DNA of 64,000 nt, from the NCBI RefSeq assembly GCF_001598035.1, contig NZ_CP014835.1, positions 1,587,001 through 1,651,000 on the forward strand, read 5' to 3'. Shown piece by piece: positions 32,082-40,653 of the stretch (within the stretch, counting starts at the first letter, position 1; each line of letters opens with the position of its first letter). A program made the translations under genes and the position numbers. This DNA is from Streptococcus halotolerans. GTDB lineage: Bacteria > Bacillota > Bacilli > Lactobacillales > Streptococcaceae. Below the pieces are notes generated by a model, which saw only the letters and a list, made by a program, of their open reading frames with translations, was not told where the DNA came from and did not search any database.

Positions 32082-33443
32082 ATGGCGGAGACACAAGAAT
32101 TACGTCTACAGCCACAAGATTTGGTAGCCGAGCAGTCTGTTTTAGGATCAATCTTTATCTCACCAGACAAGTTGATAACGGTTCGCGAATTTATCGAAGC
32201 AGATGACTTTTATAAGTATGCTCATAAGGTTATTTTTAGAGCTATGGTTACGTTAAGTGATCGTCATGATGCTATCGATGCGACAACTGTCAGAAATATT
32301 CTTGATAGTCAAGGAGACCTTCAAAATATCGGAGGCCTCTCTTATATTGTTGAGTTAGTCAATAGTGTACCGACTAGTGCTAATGCTGATTATTACGCTA
32401 AAATTGTGGCTGAAAAAGCGATGCTGCGCAATATTATAAAGCATTTGACAGACACTATCAATGAGGCCTATGAGGGATCACTCGAGTCAGAGGAAATTAT
32501 TGCTGGTGCAGAGAAAGCCCTGATTACTATTAATGAGCACAGTAATCGCAGCGGTTTTAGAACGATTGCAAGTGTGCTGGATCAAAACTTTGAAAGTCTC
32601 GAGATTAGAGCACAACAAACTTCTGATGTGACGGGGCTCCCAACGGGTTTCAGAGATTTGGATCGTATTACAACAGGTTTACACCCAGACCAGCTAATAA
32701 TCTTGGCAGCCCGCCCTGCGGTTGGTAAGACAGCATTTGTTCTTAATATTGCCCAAAATGTTGGGACAAAACAAAATAAAGCTGTGGCCATTTTCTCTCT
32801 TGAAATGGGAGCAGAAAGCTTAGTCGACCGGATGTTAGCCGCAGAAGGCATGATTGATTCTCACGCTTTGAGGACGGGACAATTAACGGATCAGGATTGG
32901 AATAATGTCATGATTGCTCAAGGAGCTTTAGCGGAAGCCCCTATTTATATCGATGATACCCCTGGGATCAAGATTACAGAAATTCGAGCGCGTTCACGAA
33001 AATTAGCGCAGGAGGTTGAAGGTGGACTGGGGCTGATTGTCATTGATTATTTGCAGCTGATTACAGGGACAAGACCTGAAAATCGGCAACAAGAAGTTTC
33101 GGAAATTTCTCGTCAGTTGAAAATTTTAGCAAAAGAATTACGTGTCCCAGTTATTGCCCTTAGTCAGCTCTCGCGTGGTGTTGAGCAACGTCAAGATAAA
33201 CGCCCTGTTTTATCTGATATCCGTGAGTCAGGGTCTATTGAGCAAGATGCCGATATTGTTGCCTTTCTTTACCGTGATGATTATTATCGTAAAGAAGGTG
33301 AGGAAGCTGAGGAAGCCATTGAAGATAACACGGTGGAAGTTATCCTGGAGAAGAACCGTGCTGGTGCGCGTGGAACAGTTAAGTTAATGTTCCAAAAAGA
33401 ATATAATAAGTTTTCAAGTATAGCTCAGTTTGAAGAGTTTTAA
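32082..33443 (+). CDS. dnaB: Replicative DNA helicase
   Basis: A 453-residue DnaB-family hexameric helicase (called dnaC in B. subtilis). The N-terminal DnaG-interaction domain is followed by a RecA-like domain with Walker A ARPAVGKTAF and Walker B LIVIDYLQLI. A very strong ribosome site (AAGGAGGTGAGGAG) precedes the ATG. Confidence 0.97.
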   Translation: MAETQELRLQPQDLVAEQSVLGSIFISPDKLITVREFIEADDFYKYAHKVIFRAMVTLSDRHDAIDATTVRNILDSQGDLQNIGGLSYIVELVNSVPTSANADYYAKIVAEKAMLRNIIKHLTDTINEAYEGSLESEEIIAGAEKALITINEHSNRSGFRTIASVLDQNFESLEIRAQQTSDVTGLPTGFRDLDRITTGLHPDQLIILAARPAVGKTAFVLNIAQNVGTKQNKAVAIFSLEMGAESLVDRMLAAEGMIDSHALRTGQLTDQDWNNVMIAQGALAEAPIYIDDTPGIKITEIRARSRKLAQEVEGGLGLIVIDYLQLITGTRPENRQQEVSEISRQLKILAKELRVPVIALSQLSRGVEQRQDKRPVLSDIRESGSIEQDADIVAFLYRDDYYRKEGEEAEEAIEDNTVEVILEKNRAGARGTVKLMFQKEYNKFSSIAQFEEF

Positions 33444-33503
33444 ACTTGATAGGTAAGTTGACAAGAGTGTAAAGTAGCTTGTTTAAGAAATAGGAGAAAT
33501 CGT

Positions 33504-33791
33504 ATGAGTGATGCATTTGCTGATGTAGCAAAAATGAAAAAAATTAAAGATGATATCAAGAACCACGAAGGACAGTTAGTGGAATTAACATTAGAGAATG
33601 GTCGTAAACGTGAAAAAACCAAAACAGGTCGTTTGATTGAAGTCTATCAATCATTGTTTATTGTAGAATATAACGAACAATCAGATGAGCCGGGAGCCAT
33701 TAATAACTCTTACGTTGAATCTTATACTTACTCTGATATCTTGACAGAGAAAACGCTAATCCGCTACTTTGATGAGGAATTAGCTGACTAA
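33504..33791 (+). CDS. veg: Veg family protein
   Basis: A 95-residue protein of the Veg/DUF1021 family. GQLVELTLENGRKR and TGRLIEVYQSLFIVEY are the family hallmark. In B. subtilis Veg stimulates biofilm gene expression by an unsettled mechanism. It lies between dnaB and rpsD and ends at a short hairpin with six T (33795-33820). Confidence 0.9.
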   Translation: MSDAFADVAKMKKIKDDIKNHEGQLVELTLENGRKREKTKTGRLIEVYQSLFIVEYNEQSDEPGAINNSYVESYTYSDILTEKTLIRYFDEELAD

Positions 33792-33794
33792 CTA

Positions 33795-33820
33795 AAGACC
33801 TCCTAAGGGGTTTTTTATTT
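33795..33820 (+). terminator. Short terminator after veg
   Basis: ACCTC pairs with GGGGT around CTAA, followed by six T. The stem is short. Confidence 0.5.
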
Positions 33821-33967
33821 ACATAAAAGTTGATATTTGAGTAAAGGTAGTTGACAAACATTTGTCTCTTTCTAGTGAATGATTGACTCTCATTTTCTCT
33901 CTTTTTAGCCTTATCCTGTAAAAGAGAGCATATTTTTAGTAAGCTTTAAGGTAAGGAGGTGATGATA

Positions 33968-34336
33968 TTGGAAAAAGAAACGATGTTAGCCATCAAGTTA
34001 AAAGAGTATCGCCAAGTACATGGATTGACACAAGCAGAACTGGCAGAGCAATTAGATGTTTCTGATAAGACAATTTCAAAATGGGAAAATGGAGAAACCT
34101 ATCCTAGTAAGCGCAATATGATAAGGATTAGTAATCAACTAGGAGTGAGCATTGAGTCCTTACTTATTGAAAGTTCACAAAAAGAAAGTCAAGGGTTACG
34201 TATAGGGAATTATCGCATTGACTATATATTTATGGTTTTTATGATTCCTTTCATTATAATGGGTATACAGACTAAAAATTATGTATTTTTCGCAAGTGTT
34301 ATCGTGTTATTTATTATTGGCGCAAAACGACAATAG
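33968..34336 (+). CDS. XRE-family HTH protein with two C-terminal TM helices
   Basis: A 122-residue membrane-tethered regulator. An XRE helix-turn-helix fills residues ~8-60 (LTQAELAEQLDVSDKTISKWENG), and two hydrophobic helices end the protein. The start is uncertain: the strong AAGGAGG at 33953-33959 is best spaced for the TTG at 33968, although a GTG and an ATG lie slightly upstream in frame. A decayed second copy follows directly. Confidence 0.75.
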   Translation: MEKETMLAIKLKEYRQVHGLTQAELAEQLDVSDKTISKWENGETYPSKRNMIRISNQLGVSIESLLIESSQKESQGLRIGNYRIDYIFMVFMIPFIIMGIQTKNYVFFASVIVLFIIGAKRQ

Positions 34337-34526
34337 CCTCTGCCGAATAATTAAAGAGCTCTTAAGAGGATTTTAGTTTACAAAAAAATTGACAAAAATG
34401 TAAAGCAAGTTGACAATGATTTAAATGTTTCTGGTAACTCATCGACCCTCGTTTTCTCCCTTTTTAGCCTTTTCCTGTCAAATAGAGATTGTTTTTAGTA
34501 AGATTGAAGCTAAGGAAGCGATGATA

Positions 34527-34974
34527 TTGGAAAAAGAAACGGTGTTAGCCATCAAGTTAAAGGAGTATCGTCAAGTACATGCTTTAACATAGGCGGATGT
34601 GGCAGAAAAAATAAACGTACCAGATAAGACTATGTCAACATAGGAAAATGGGGGTACTTATCCGAACAAAAGAAATATGGTTGAATTATCACAAATAATA
34701 GAACTTCCCTTAGAAGTCCTAGTTGTTGAGGACTCATATCAGACATGACAAGAAGCTAGCTTTCCGCTATGGAGTAGTTACCTATGTTTTGATTTTTGCT
34801 TTGTCAATGTTTATCTTGAGTGGCCGTTTGGATTCTTCTGATTTGTTTGATCAGCTAGCTGCCATTATCAAGGCCATCATTGAAGTATCTAGCCAAAGCA
34901 ACCTCTGTGCTATTCCACCAGCTGTTATTATCGGGTTGATTTTTTATTATTACATTTTTCCAAAAAAAGACTAG
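34527..34974 (+). pseudogene. Decayed tandem copy of the HTH-membrane gene
   Basis: The promoter-side sequence and the first codons closely repeat those of the gene at 33968. Two in-frame TAG codons interrupt the HTH: one replaces the Gln codon of LTQAEL, the other the Trp codon of KWENG. A frameshift near 34740 puts the C-terminal membrane part (AFRYGVVTYVLIFAL) in another frame. This half is longer than in the intact gene, so the copies were not identical. Confidence 0.75.
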
Positions 34975-34984
34975 AGAAATTTTC

Positions 34985-35013
34985 TTTACAAAAGAGTAAG
35001 GGAATGCTATAAT
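34985..35013 (+). promoter_or_regulatory. rpsD promoter
   Basis: TTTACA and a perfect TATAAT separated by 17 bases. Confidence 0.8.
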
Positions 35014-35019
35014 ATTCTT

Positions 35020-35170
35020 TGTGTGAAATAATGGCAGTTCAATATGAAGCTCGTCAACAGATACCTTGAAATACAAGTAACCTTGGCTGTTTAGGCGAAG
35101 GGCATCTGCACGAATCAGGATTGGACAATCATATTTCCTCAAAAAAGAAGCTAGTTAGCTAGTTTCAAAA
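35020..35170 (+). promoter_or_regulatory. Long rpsD leader, candidate S4 autoregulation site
   Basis: About 170 bases of leader separate the promoter from rpsD. In Firmicutes S4 represses its own mRNA through a structured leader. No protein-coding frame is seen here, but I have not established the fold. Confidence 0.4.
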
Positions 35171-35192
35171 AATAAAGAGGAGGACATTTTTA

Positions 35193-35804
35193 ATGTCACG
35201 TTATACAGGACCATCATGGAAACAAGCCCGTCGTCTTGGCTTGTCACTTACAGGAACAGGTAAAGAGCTTGCCCGCCGTAACTATGTTCCAGGACAACAC
35301 GGACCAAACAACCGTTCAAAACTTTCTGAATACGGTTTGCAATTAGCTGAGAAGCAAAAATTGCGTTTCACTTATGGAATGGGTGAAAAACAATTCCGTA
35401 ACTTGTTCGTACAAGCAAGCAAAATCAAAGGTGGAATCCTTGGTTACAACTTCATGCTTCTTCTTGAACGTCGCCTTGACAACGTTGTTTACCGTTTAGG
35501 TCTTGCAACTACTCGTCGTCAAGCTCGTCAGTTTGTAAACCACGGTCACATCCTTGTTGATGGAAAACGCGTTGATATCCCATCATACCGTGTTGAAGTT
35601 GGTCAAGTCATCTCAGTTCGTGAAAAATCAGCTAAAGTTCCAGCTATCCTTGAAGCAGTTGAAGCTACAGTTGGACGTCCAGCGTTTGTATCATTCGATG
35701 CTGAAAAACTTGAAGGATCACTTTCACGTCTTCCAGAGCGTGATGAAATCCACCCAGAAATTAACGAAGCCCTTATCGTTGAATTCTACAACAAAATGCT
35801 TTAA
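35193..35804 (+). CDS. rpsD: 30S ribosomal protein S4
   Basis: A 203-residue primary 16S-binding protein: basic N-terminal domain ([15 protein letters not shown]) and an S4 RNA-binding domain ([12 protein letters not shown] ... [13 protein letters not shown]). GAGGAGG precedes the ATG. A terminator and then an integrase remnant follow. Confidence 0.99.
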   Translation: MSRYTGPSWKQARRLGLSLTGTGKELARRNYVPGQHGPNNRSKLSEYGLQLAEKQKLRFTYGMGEKQFRNLFVQASKIKGGILGYNFMLLLERRLDNVVYRLGLATTRRQARQFVNHGHILVDGKRVDIPSYRVEVGQVISVREKSAKVPAILEAVEATVGRPAFVSFDAEKLEGSLSRLPERDEIHPEINEALIVEFYNKML

Positions 35805-35824
35805 TTTTAAGATTAAGCACTTTG

Positions 35825-35848
35825 AAAGCCCGTGGTTGCGGGCTTTTT
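35825..35848 (+). terminator. rpsD terminator
   Basis: An 8-bp GC-rich stem (AAAGCCCG/CGGGCTTT), 6-base loop and T run. Confidence 0.9.
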
Positions 35849-35896
35849 GCTTTGTCAAAATTAGCTATTTACAAATTTGTTCAGGAATTTGTTCAG

Positions 35897-36088
35897 TTAC
35901 AGGGCATTTATTGCTATTTCAAAAAATGAGACAGCTTTTTTTGCGTTCTCTTTAGAAAGGTGGCTATAGGTATCCATCGTCATTGATAAGGTAGAATGGC
36001 CTAACCTATTTTGTAGTTCCTCGTAACGTATGCCAGCATTTAATAATAAACTTGCGTGAGTATGACGGAAGCCGTGGAAGCCGACAGT
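35897..36088 (-). pseudogene. C-terminal remnant of a tyrosine integrase
   Basis: On the minus strand about 63 codons read as the end of a phage-type tyrosine recombinase. HGFRHTHASLLLNAG contains the catalytic His-Arg-His region and MDTYSHLS the nucleophilic tyrosine. It resembles the end of the intact integrase at 50264, with many differences. The frame stops at TAA and the N-terminal ~300 residues are missing. Downstream of its stop (35869-35896) ATTTGTTCAGG is repeated in tandem, the same kind of layout as the attL core of the intact element. Confidence 0.85.
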
Positions 36089-36539
36089 GTAAAATGAAAT
36101 AAAAACGATACAACAATATTATCCTATTGCTATGGCGCATATTCACTGATTTTTGGTGAAGCAACTTAGAAACATACTAAACTTAATGGTGAGGAGATCT
36201 CCGACGGGAGAGGGCATTCACTACTTTTTCGCTGTGTTAAAGTGGACGTGTCTTGTTAAGTTGGTTGGGACTTTTGACGCTAGAAGGTGTCACAAAACTA
36301 ACAAGGCAGGCATTTTAGAACGCAGCACTACCTTCTTGTGAAAACAGACAACCCTTTCTAGCAGTAAGTGTTCGCAACTGTTCATCTATTTTCTATGAAA
36401 ATTTTTGCAAGCGAAGCATTCTTTCGTTTCTTTTGTTTTAGATGAAATCTTATCAAAGTATGTGGGACACTTGGTGTTGAGTATTGGCAGTGCCATCGCT
36501 AAAGCAATAAATCATTTAAGACAAAGAGTCATAAGAAAA
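36089..36539. other. Gene-free stretch beside the integrase remnant
   Basis: About 450 bases with no supportable gene on either strand. Short frames lack ribosome sites. It is probably residue of the lost element. Confidence 0.4.
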
Positions 36540-36558
36540 CACCAGCCATTTGCTGGTG
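36540..36558 (-). terminator. Terminator of the small minus-strand gene
   Basis: A 7-bp stem (CACCAGC/GCTGGTG) with GTTTTC after it on the minus strand. Confidence 0.55.
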
Positions 36559-36563
36559 CTAAC

Positions 36564-36764
36564 TTATTTACGGCCATCATTGGTTTTTAAACCACCTTGG
36601 AAGTCTGCCTCAACATTATCAACATAGTCACGATAGTAATTGAGTAGGTCAGTTTTTAATTGTTGATACTCTTCTTCCGTATAGTCTTTTTCTTCAAAGA
36701 AAGCATTAAATTTTGGCATTTTTAGTTCTTCACGTAGGCGTTTAATAACAGTATTTTTATCCAT
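36564..36764 (-). CDS. Small hypothetical protein
   Basis: A 66-residue, charged, probably helical protein (MPKFNAFFEEKDYTEEEYQQ). GAAAGAAG lies upstream of the ATG and a terminator follows. I do not recognise the family. Charge and lack of a membrane segment suggest a small soluble cytoplasmic protein. Confidence 0.6.
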   Translation of the reverse strand: MDKNTVIKRLREELKMPKFNAFFEEKDYTEEEYQQLKTDLLNYYRDYVDNVEADFQGGLKTNDGRK

Positions 36765-36805
36765 AAGTAACTTCTTTCATTTTCTTTTATTGTATCACAT
36801 TATTG

Positions 36806-36935
36806 TGAATTGCTTAACCTATTTTTGAAACGAGATACATTGTAAGCAGGAATGACCAGCGTGTAACCATTTTCTAGATACACATTGTTTCCAAATACTT
36901 TCATAAAATTAGCACAAGGGCATGAACGATTCCTT
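36806..36935 (-). pseudogene. Possible remnant of a LytTR-type DNA-binding domain
   Basis: About 40 codons on the minus strand (VFGNNVYLENGYTLVIP ... RFKNRL) resemble the last strands of a LytTR domain, with the usual LENGYTLPIS-like turn. No start codon or upstream domain is found. The rest of 36765-37133 holds no gene beyond a TATGATAAT-type -10 for the next gene. Confidence 0.3.
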
Positions 36936-37133
36936 ATTTTTAGGGGCATTATAACATATCTTCTACCTAAAAAATGGTTTTTTAAACGAAAAAATATTTT
37001 TTGAAAAAGACATGTTCGCCAGACATTTGACCTGATTGCGAGAGACAAAATCAGTGCGATTTAGCGTTTTTTGTAATATGATAATAAAATACAGTTAGTC
37101 TCAGCAGAGACTCGTTTAGAAAAAGAGGAAAAC

Positions 37134-37487
37134 ATGTCAGTTATTACGCTTATTTTAGCTACTTTAGTAGCTTTGGAACATTTTTATATCATGTATTTAG
37201 AGACGTTTGCAACCCAGTCGAAAGCCACAGGTCGTGTTTTTAAGATGTCTCAGGAGGAGCGTTCGCGTGATTCGGTCAGCAAACTCTTTAAGAATCAGGG
37301 GATTTACAATGGTTTGATTGCTATTTTTTTGTTATTTGGGATTTTGACAAGCAATCAGACGTTGGTCGTAGTCTTTTTGCTTAATGTGGTTTTTGCCGCA
37401 GCTTACGGAGCATTGACTGCTGATAAGAAAATCATCTTGACCCAAGGTGGTCTGGCGATTTTGGCTCTCATTACCTTACTGTTTTAA
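37134..37487 (+). CDS. DUF1304 family membrane protein
   Basis: A 117-residue protein with four predicted transmembrane helices. The LVALEHFYIMYLETF start and the FKNQGIYNGLIAIFLL segment are typical of DUF1304. The function of the family is unknown. AAAGAGG precedes the ATG, and a complex hairpin terminator follows. Confidence 0.85.
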   Translation: MSVITLILATLVALEHFYIMYLETFATQSKATGRVFKMSQEERSRDSVSKLFKNQGIYNGLIAIFLLFGILTSNQTLVVVFLLNVVFAAAYGALTADKKIILTQGGLAILALITLLF

Positions 37488-37573
37488 GAAAAAGCTTTCC
37501 GTTTTGAAGCGCCCTCAACACTAGAGTTTTCGGTCTCATTGTTGAGGTATGGATCAATTGGAGAGCTTTTTCT
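37488..37573. terminator. Large two-tier bidirectional terminator
   Basis: An outer stem pairs AGAAAAAGCTTTCC (37488-37501) with GGAGAGCTTTTTCT (37560-37573). An inner hairpin pairs CCTCAAC (37512-37518) with GTTGAGG (37540-37546). It lies between convergent genes. Confidence 0.7.
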
Positions 37574-37583
37574 CATTGTCAAA

Positions 37584-38627
37584 TTAGTCGATTGAGACAG
37601 GACCTTCCTTACTGTTAATAGTCAATGTTGCTTTGTTATCCTTAACTTGTTTATGAAAACTAAGATTTTCTTGGTCCTCGTCAGTGGTCATCTGATCTGA
37701 ACTAGCAATGGCATCAGAAAGGCTAAGTTCCTCATCGGTTACTTTGAGATTGAAGTTTGTTGTAGAACGTGTCTTCTCTTCTAAATGAATAGTGATGTCA
37801 CTATAACGGCTGGTGATTTCAGTGAGATTCTTGAGAGATAGTTGTTTAGCAGTGATGGTATTGCTGTCACCAGACAGGTTGACATTATCTAGCTCGGTAT
37901 CTGTTAAAGTGAGCGTTCCATCTTCGAGTTTAATAGCTGTATTTTGGAGATGACTGTTATCCACGTCTATGGTCGTCGAGTTTCCCTTAAACTGTCCTTT
38001 ATTAATAGTAGAATTTGTTAAAGAAAGGTAATCAGATGCCTCTAGTTTCAATCCACTGATGTTACTATTATCCAAGTAGAGAGAAGTAGCTGAAAAATTA
38101 GCTTTTGAAATGACTGTGTCATCAGTGTAGATGGACTCAGATGTTAGATCGACTTCTTTGATTGGGAAATGATAGAGATGGGTTGAGCCTGAAACATAGC
38201 CTTTGATGCTATCAAAGTTAGCATTTTTAGGAACGGATAAGACAACATCATGGCTATCCTGATCTTGATTGTTGAGGTAATACCCCAAAGCGGATATTAG
38301 TCCTGTGACAGTGGTAGTTTCATGAGATTGTTTGAGAGATAGGTTATCACCATCTTGTTTAACTGCTAATTTGCCTAAGACTTTACTACCAGTATAGTAT
38401 GTCAAATGCCATTTATCATCTTTGGACGGTTCAATAATAAGGTCACGAGTGTTTAGTTTGAGGTCTAAGTGTTTAAAACTGGATAACTCTTGCTCAACTT
38501 TTTTAGTTGCTGTTGCCTCTTTGATGTCTTGTAGACCACCATGGCTATGTCCCCATAAAACAGCTACTGTTCCACAACTAATCAAGATGAGAGAAAGAAT
38601 GAAAAGGACTTTATTTGTTTTTTTCAT
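37584..38627 (-). CDS. DUF4097 family beta-strand repeat membrane protein
   Basis: A 347-residue protein with one N-terminal membrane anchor (residues ~6-26) and a long extracytoplasmic region of short repeated beta strands rich in S/T/D (TLTDTELDNVNLSG), the DUF4097/DUF4098 beta-helix-like fold. In PadR-DUF1700-DUF4097 operons the protein is linked to envelope stress responses; its ligand is not known. It overlaps the DUF1700 gene by 4 bases. Confidence 0.8.
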   Translation of the reverse strand: MKKTNKVLFILSLILISCGTVAVLWGHSHGGLQDIKEATATKKVEQELSSFKHLDLKLNTRDLIIEPSKDDKWHLTYYTGSKVLGKLAVKQDGDNLSLKQSHETTTVTGLISALGYYLNNQDQDSHDVVLSVPKNANFDSIKGYVSGSTHLYHFPIKEVDLTSESIYTDDTVISKANFSATSLYLDNSNISGLKLEASDYLSLTNSTINKGQFKGNSTTIDVDNSHLQNTAIKLEDGTLTLTDTELDNVNLSGDSNTITAKQLSLKNLTEITSRYSDITIHLEEKTRSTTNFNLKVTDEELSLSDAIASSDQMTTDEDQENLSFHKQVKDNKATLTINSKEGPVSID

Positions 38628-39208
38628 GCTGCACTTCCTTTCTTAGTGAAACGACTAATAACAGCGAGGAGGATACGAGTCATTGCTTTGGCTAGTGCCA
38701 TAAACAGGAGCCAAAGAAGTAAGCCTATTCCTAAAACTAATAGCCCTGTTCCAATTCCTAAAGCCATAGCTGCTAAAGAATTTGACACCAGTGTGAAGCT
38801 TTCCCAAATGAGAACGCCTAAAACAGCAATACCAGCTACTAAGAGTGAAAGGGCTGTGACAAAAAAGGCAAAAATAATGGCGATGAAAGCAAATATGAGT
38901 CCTGCGATTAAAATGATAGCAGGGAGTGCCAAAGGTGCAGCAAAAAGGGCTAGGAGGGCAACCCAAAGGGTTTTAGCGCGTGATTTTTGGCTATGGTCTG
39001 CCTCGCCTTCTTTTTTATCCCAAAGGGCATTGAGGATATCTTGTGCAGCCTCCTTAGGTGTTCCCAGCTCTTCGATAACACGGTCCTCGTTTTCAGGTCC
39101 AGCTTCGTCAAAATATTCGGTAAAGTATTCCATAGCTTCTTGGTAATCTTCCTCTGGTAAACGGTGCAAGTAATGATCTAACTGCTTTAGGTACTCAGTC
39201 CTTGTCAT
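38624..39208 (-). CDS. DUF1700 family membrane protein
   Basis: A 194-residue protein with an acidic N-terminal cytoplasmic domain (YHRLPEEDYQEAMEYFTEYF region, residues ~12-60) and four predicted transmembrane helices. DUF1700 proteins typically pair with a PadR repressor and a DUF4097 protein, as here. It overlaps both neighbours, so translation is coupled. Confidence 0.85.
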   Translation of the reverse strand: MTRTEYLKQLDHYLHRLPEEDYQEAMEYFTEYFDEAGPENEDRVIEELGTPKEAAQDILNALWDKKEGEADHSQKSRAKTLWVALLALFAAPLALPAIILIAGLIFAFIAIIFAFFVTALSLLVAGIAVLGVLIWESFTLVSNSLAAMALGIGTGLLVLGIGLLLWLLFMALAKAMTRILLAVISRFTKKGSAA

Positions 39209-39521
39209 GTCTCAAACTCCCTTCCACAATCCCATCTAGGGTCTCCTTGTAACTTCTCCATTGTAATTTTAAATAAGTGAGGTGCTCTATTCCCTCAGCT
39301 GTTAGAGCATAATATTTGCGTTTACGCCCTTGATGTTCCTGACTGTAATTAGAGACATAGCCGGCCTGTCCTAATTTTTTTAAAATGGGGTAGAGAGTGG
39401 ATTCCTTGATAGCTGCGACCAATTTGATGGTTTGGCTAATCTCATAACCGTAGGAATCCTCCTTTTCTAGAATGGCTAAGATCAAAAATTCAATCAGGGT
39501 TGATGATACTGGAAAATACAT
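39195..39521 (-). CDS. PadR family transcriptional regulator
   Basis: A 108-residue PadR protein: winged helix with SYGYEISQTIK, ESTLYPILKKLGQAGYV and GRKRKYYALTAEG. It should repress its own operon. AAAAGGAG precedes the ATG. AT-rich palindromes upstream are candidate operators. Confidence 0.92.
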   Translation of the reverse strand: MYFPVSSTLIEFLILAILEKEDSYGYEISQTIKLVAAIKESTLYPILKKLGQAGYVSNYSQEHQGRKRKYYALTAEGIEHLTYLKLQWRSYKETLDGIVEGSLRHDKD

Positions 39522-39548
39522 GTCATCAGCTCCTTTTTTATATAAAAG

Positions 39549-39620
39549 TTTTATATATAATTATTCTATACATCAATTATAAACTAATATTAGGGATATA
39601 TCAATATTTTATATATAAAA
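39549..39620. promoter_or_regulatory. Paired AT palindromes, candidate PadR operators
   Basis: TTTTATATATAA at 39549-39560 and TTTTATATATAAAA at 39607-39620 repeat the same near-palindrome 58 bases apart between padR and the divergent ABC exporter genes. Either or both promoters could be controlled. Confidence 0.5.
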
Positions 39621-39759
39621 AAATAATATATTTAAAATAGGCAATTTTCACAAATTCTTTTTAATTAAACTAGCATTTATGTTAAACTATAATTATTGAA
39701 AACGTTTTGCTGGTTTTATACGAGCAACAGATGCTAGTTACGATTAGAAAGAGGTAAAG

Positions 39760-40653
39760 ATGATTAGGATTTCAAGACTCTCCAAGAGTTATGGAAAGAA
39801 CGAAGTGCTTAGAGAGATGTCATTTGAAGTGCCATCTGGAAGTATTTGTGGCTTGGTTGGAAAAAATGGTTCTGGTAAGACGACACTCTTTCATTCCATT
39901 TTAAATTTTGTAAACTATGATGGAAAAATTGAGTTAAATGGGCATCCTTTAACTACAAAAACCAATACGCAAATCGGTTATTTACCAGAGGAACGTAGCC
40001 TAATGCCTAAGTTAACTGTTTTTGAACAGGTCCGCTACCTGGCGAATCTCAAAGGCATGTCTCGTAAAGAAGTTAGCCAAAAGCTTCCTCTTTGGATGGA
40101 AAAGTTGGAAGTTAAGGGTAAGCTAACAGATAAGATCAAAAGCCTTTCAAAGGGAAATCAACAAAAAATCCAGTTGATCATTACCTTAATTCATGAACCT
40201 AGTTTGATTATTTTGGATGAACCCTTTTCTGGGCTTGATCCTGTTAATACAGCTCTTTTGAAAAAGGTTATTTTAGCCGAAAAAGAGCGCGGAGCGACGA
40301 TCATCTTTTCAGACCATGTCATGACTAACGTTGAAGAATTATGTGATTCTCTAGTCATGATTAGCGATGGTGAAGTTGTTCTTAATGGTAGTATTCAAGA
40401 GATTCGTGAGTCATTTGGTCGGACCCGTCTCTTTGTTTCAAATGATGTGCCAAGAGAACGTCTGGAAAATCTGGCTCATGTGACTTCTGTTAGTAAGACT
40501 AAGCAAGGTTACTGGCGCTTGGTTCTGGATGATGAAGCTGCAGGCCCGATGTTATTCAGGGCTATTAGCGGAGGGCATTATATCGCTACATTTGACCAAC
40601 AGGCACCAACTATTGATGAAATTTTCAAGATGAAATCGGGGGTAGAATTATGA
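39760..40653 (+). CDS. ABC transporter ATP-binding protein
   Basis: A 297-residue ATPase with Walker A GKNGSGKTT, variant signature LSKGNQQKI, Walker B LIILDEPFSGLD and a C-terminal extension. It resembles NatA/EcsA-type exporter ATPases. AAAGAGG precedes the ATG. It overlaps the permease gene by 4 bases. Confidence 0.9.
   Translation: MIRISRLSKSYGKNEVLREMSFEVPSGSICGLVGKNGSGKTTLFHSILNFVNYDGKIELNGHPLTTKTNTQIGYLPEERSLMPKLTVFEQVRYLANLKGMSRKEVSQKLPLWMEKLEVKGKLTDKIKSLSKGNQQKIQLIITLIHEPSLIILDEPFSGLDPVNTALLKKVILAEKERGATIIFSDHVMTNVEELCDSLVMISDGEVVLNGSIQEIRESFGRTRLFVSNDVPRERLENLAHVTSVSKTKQGYWRLVLDDEAAGPMLFRAISGGHYIATFDQQAPTIDEIFKMKSGVEL

Noticed and set aside
36405..36590. A 61-codon plus-strand frame that looks amphipathic, possibly bacteriocin-like
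   Set aside because: It starts with TTG without a ribosome site, has no double-glycine leader, and runs into the 3-prime end of the small gene on the other strand.
38646..39146. A 166-codon plus-strand frame opposite the DUF1700 gene
   Set aside because: It is antisense to a recognised gene with overlapping neighbours on the minus strand, and its composition is typical of a shadow frame.
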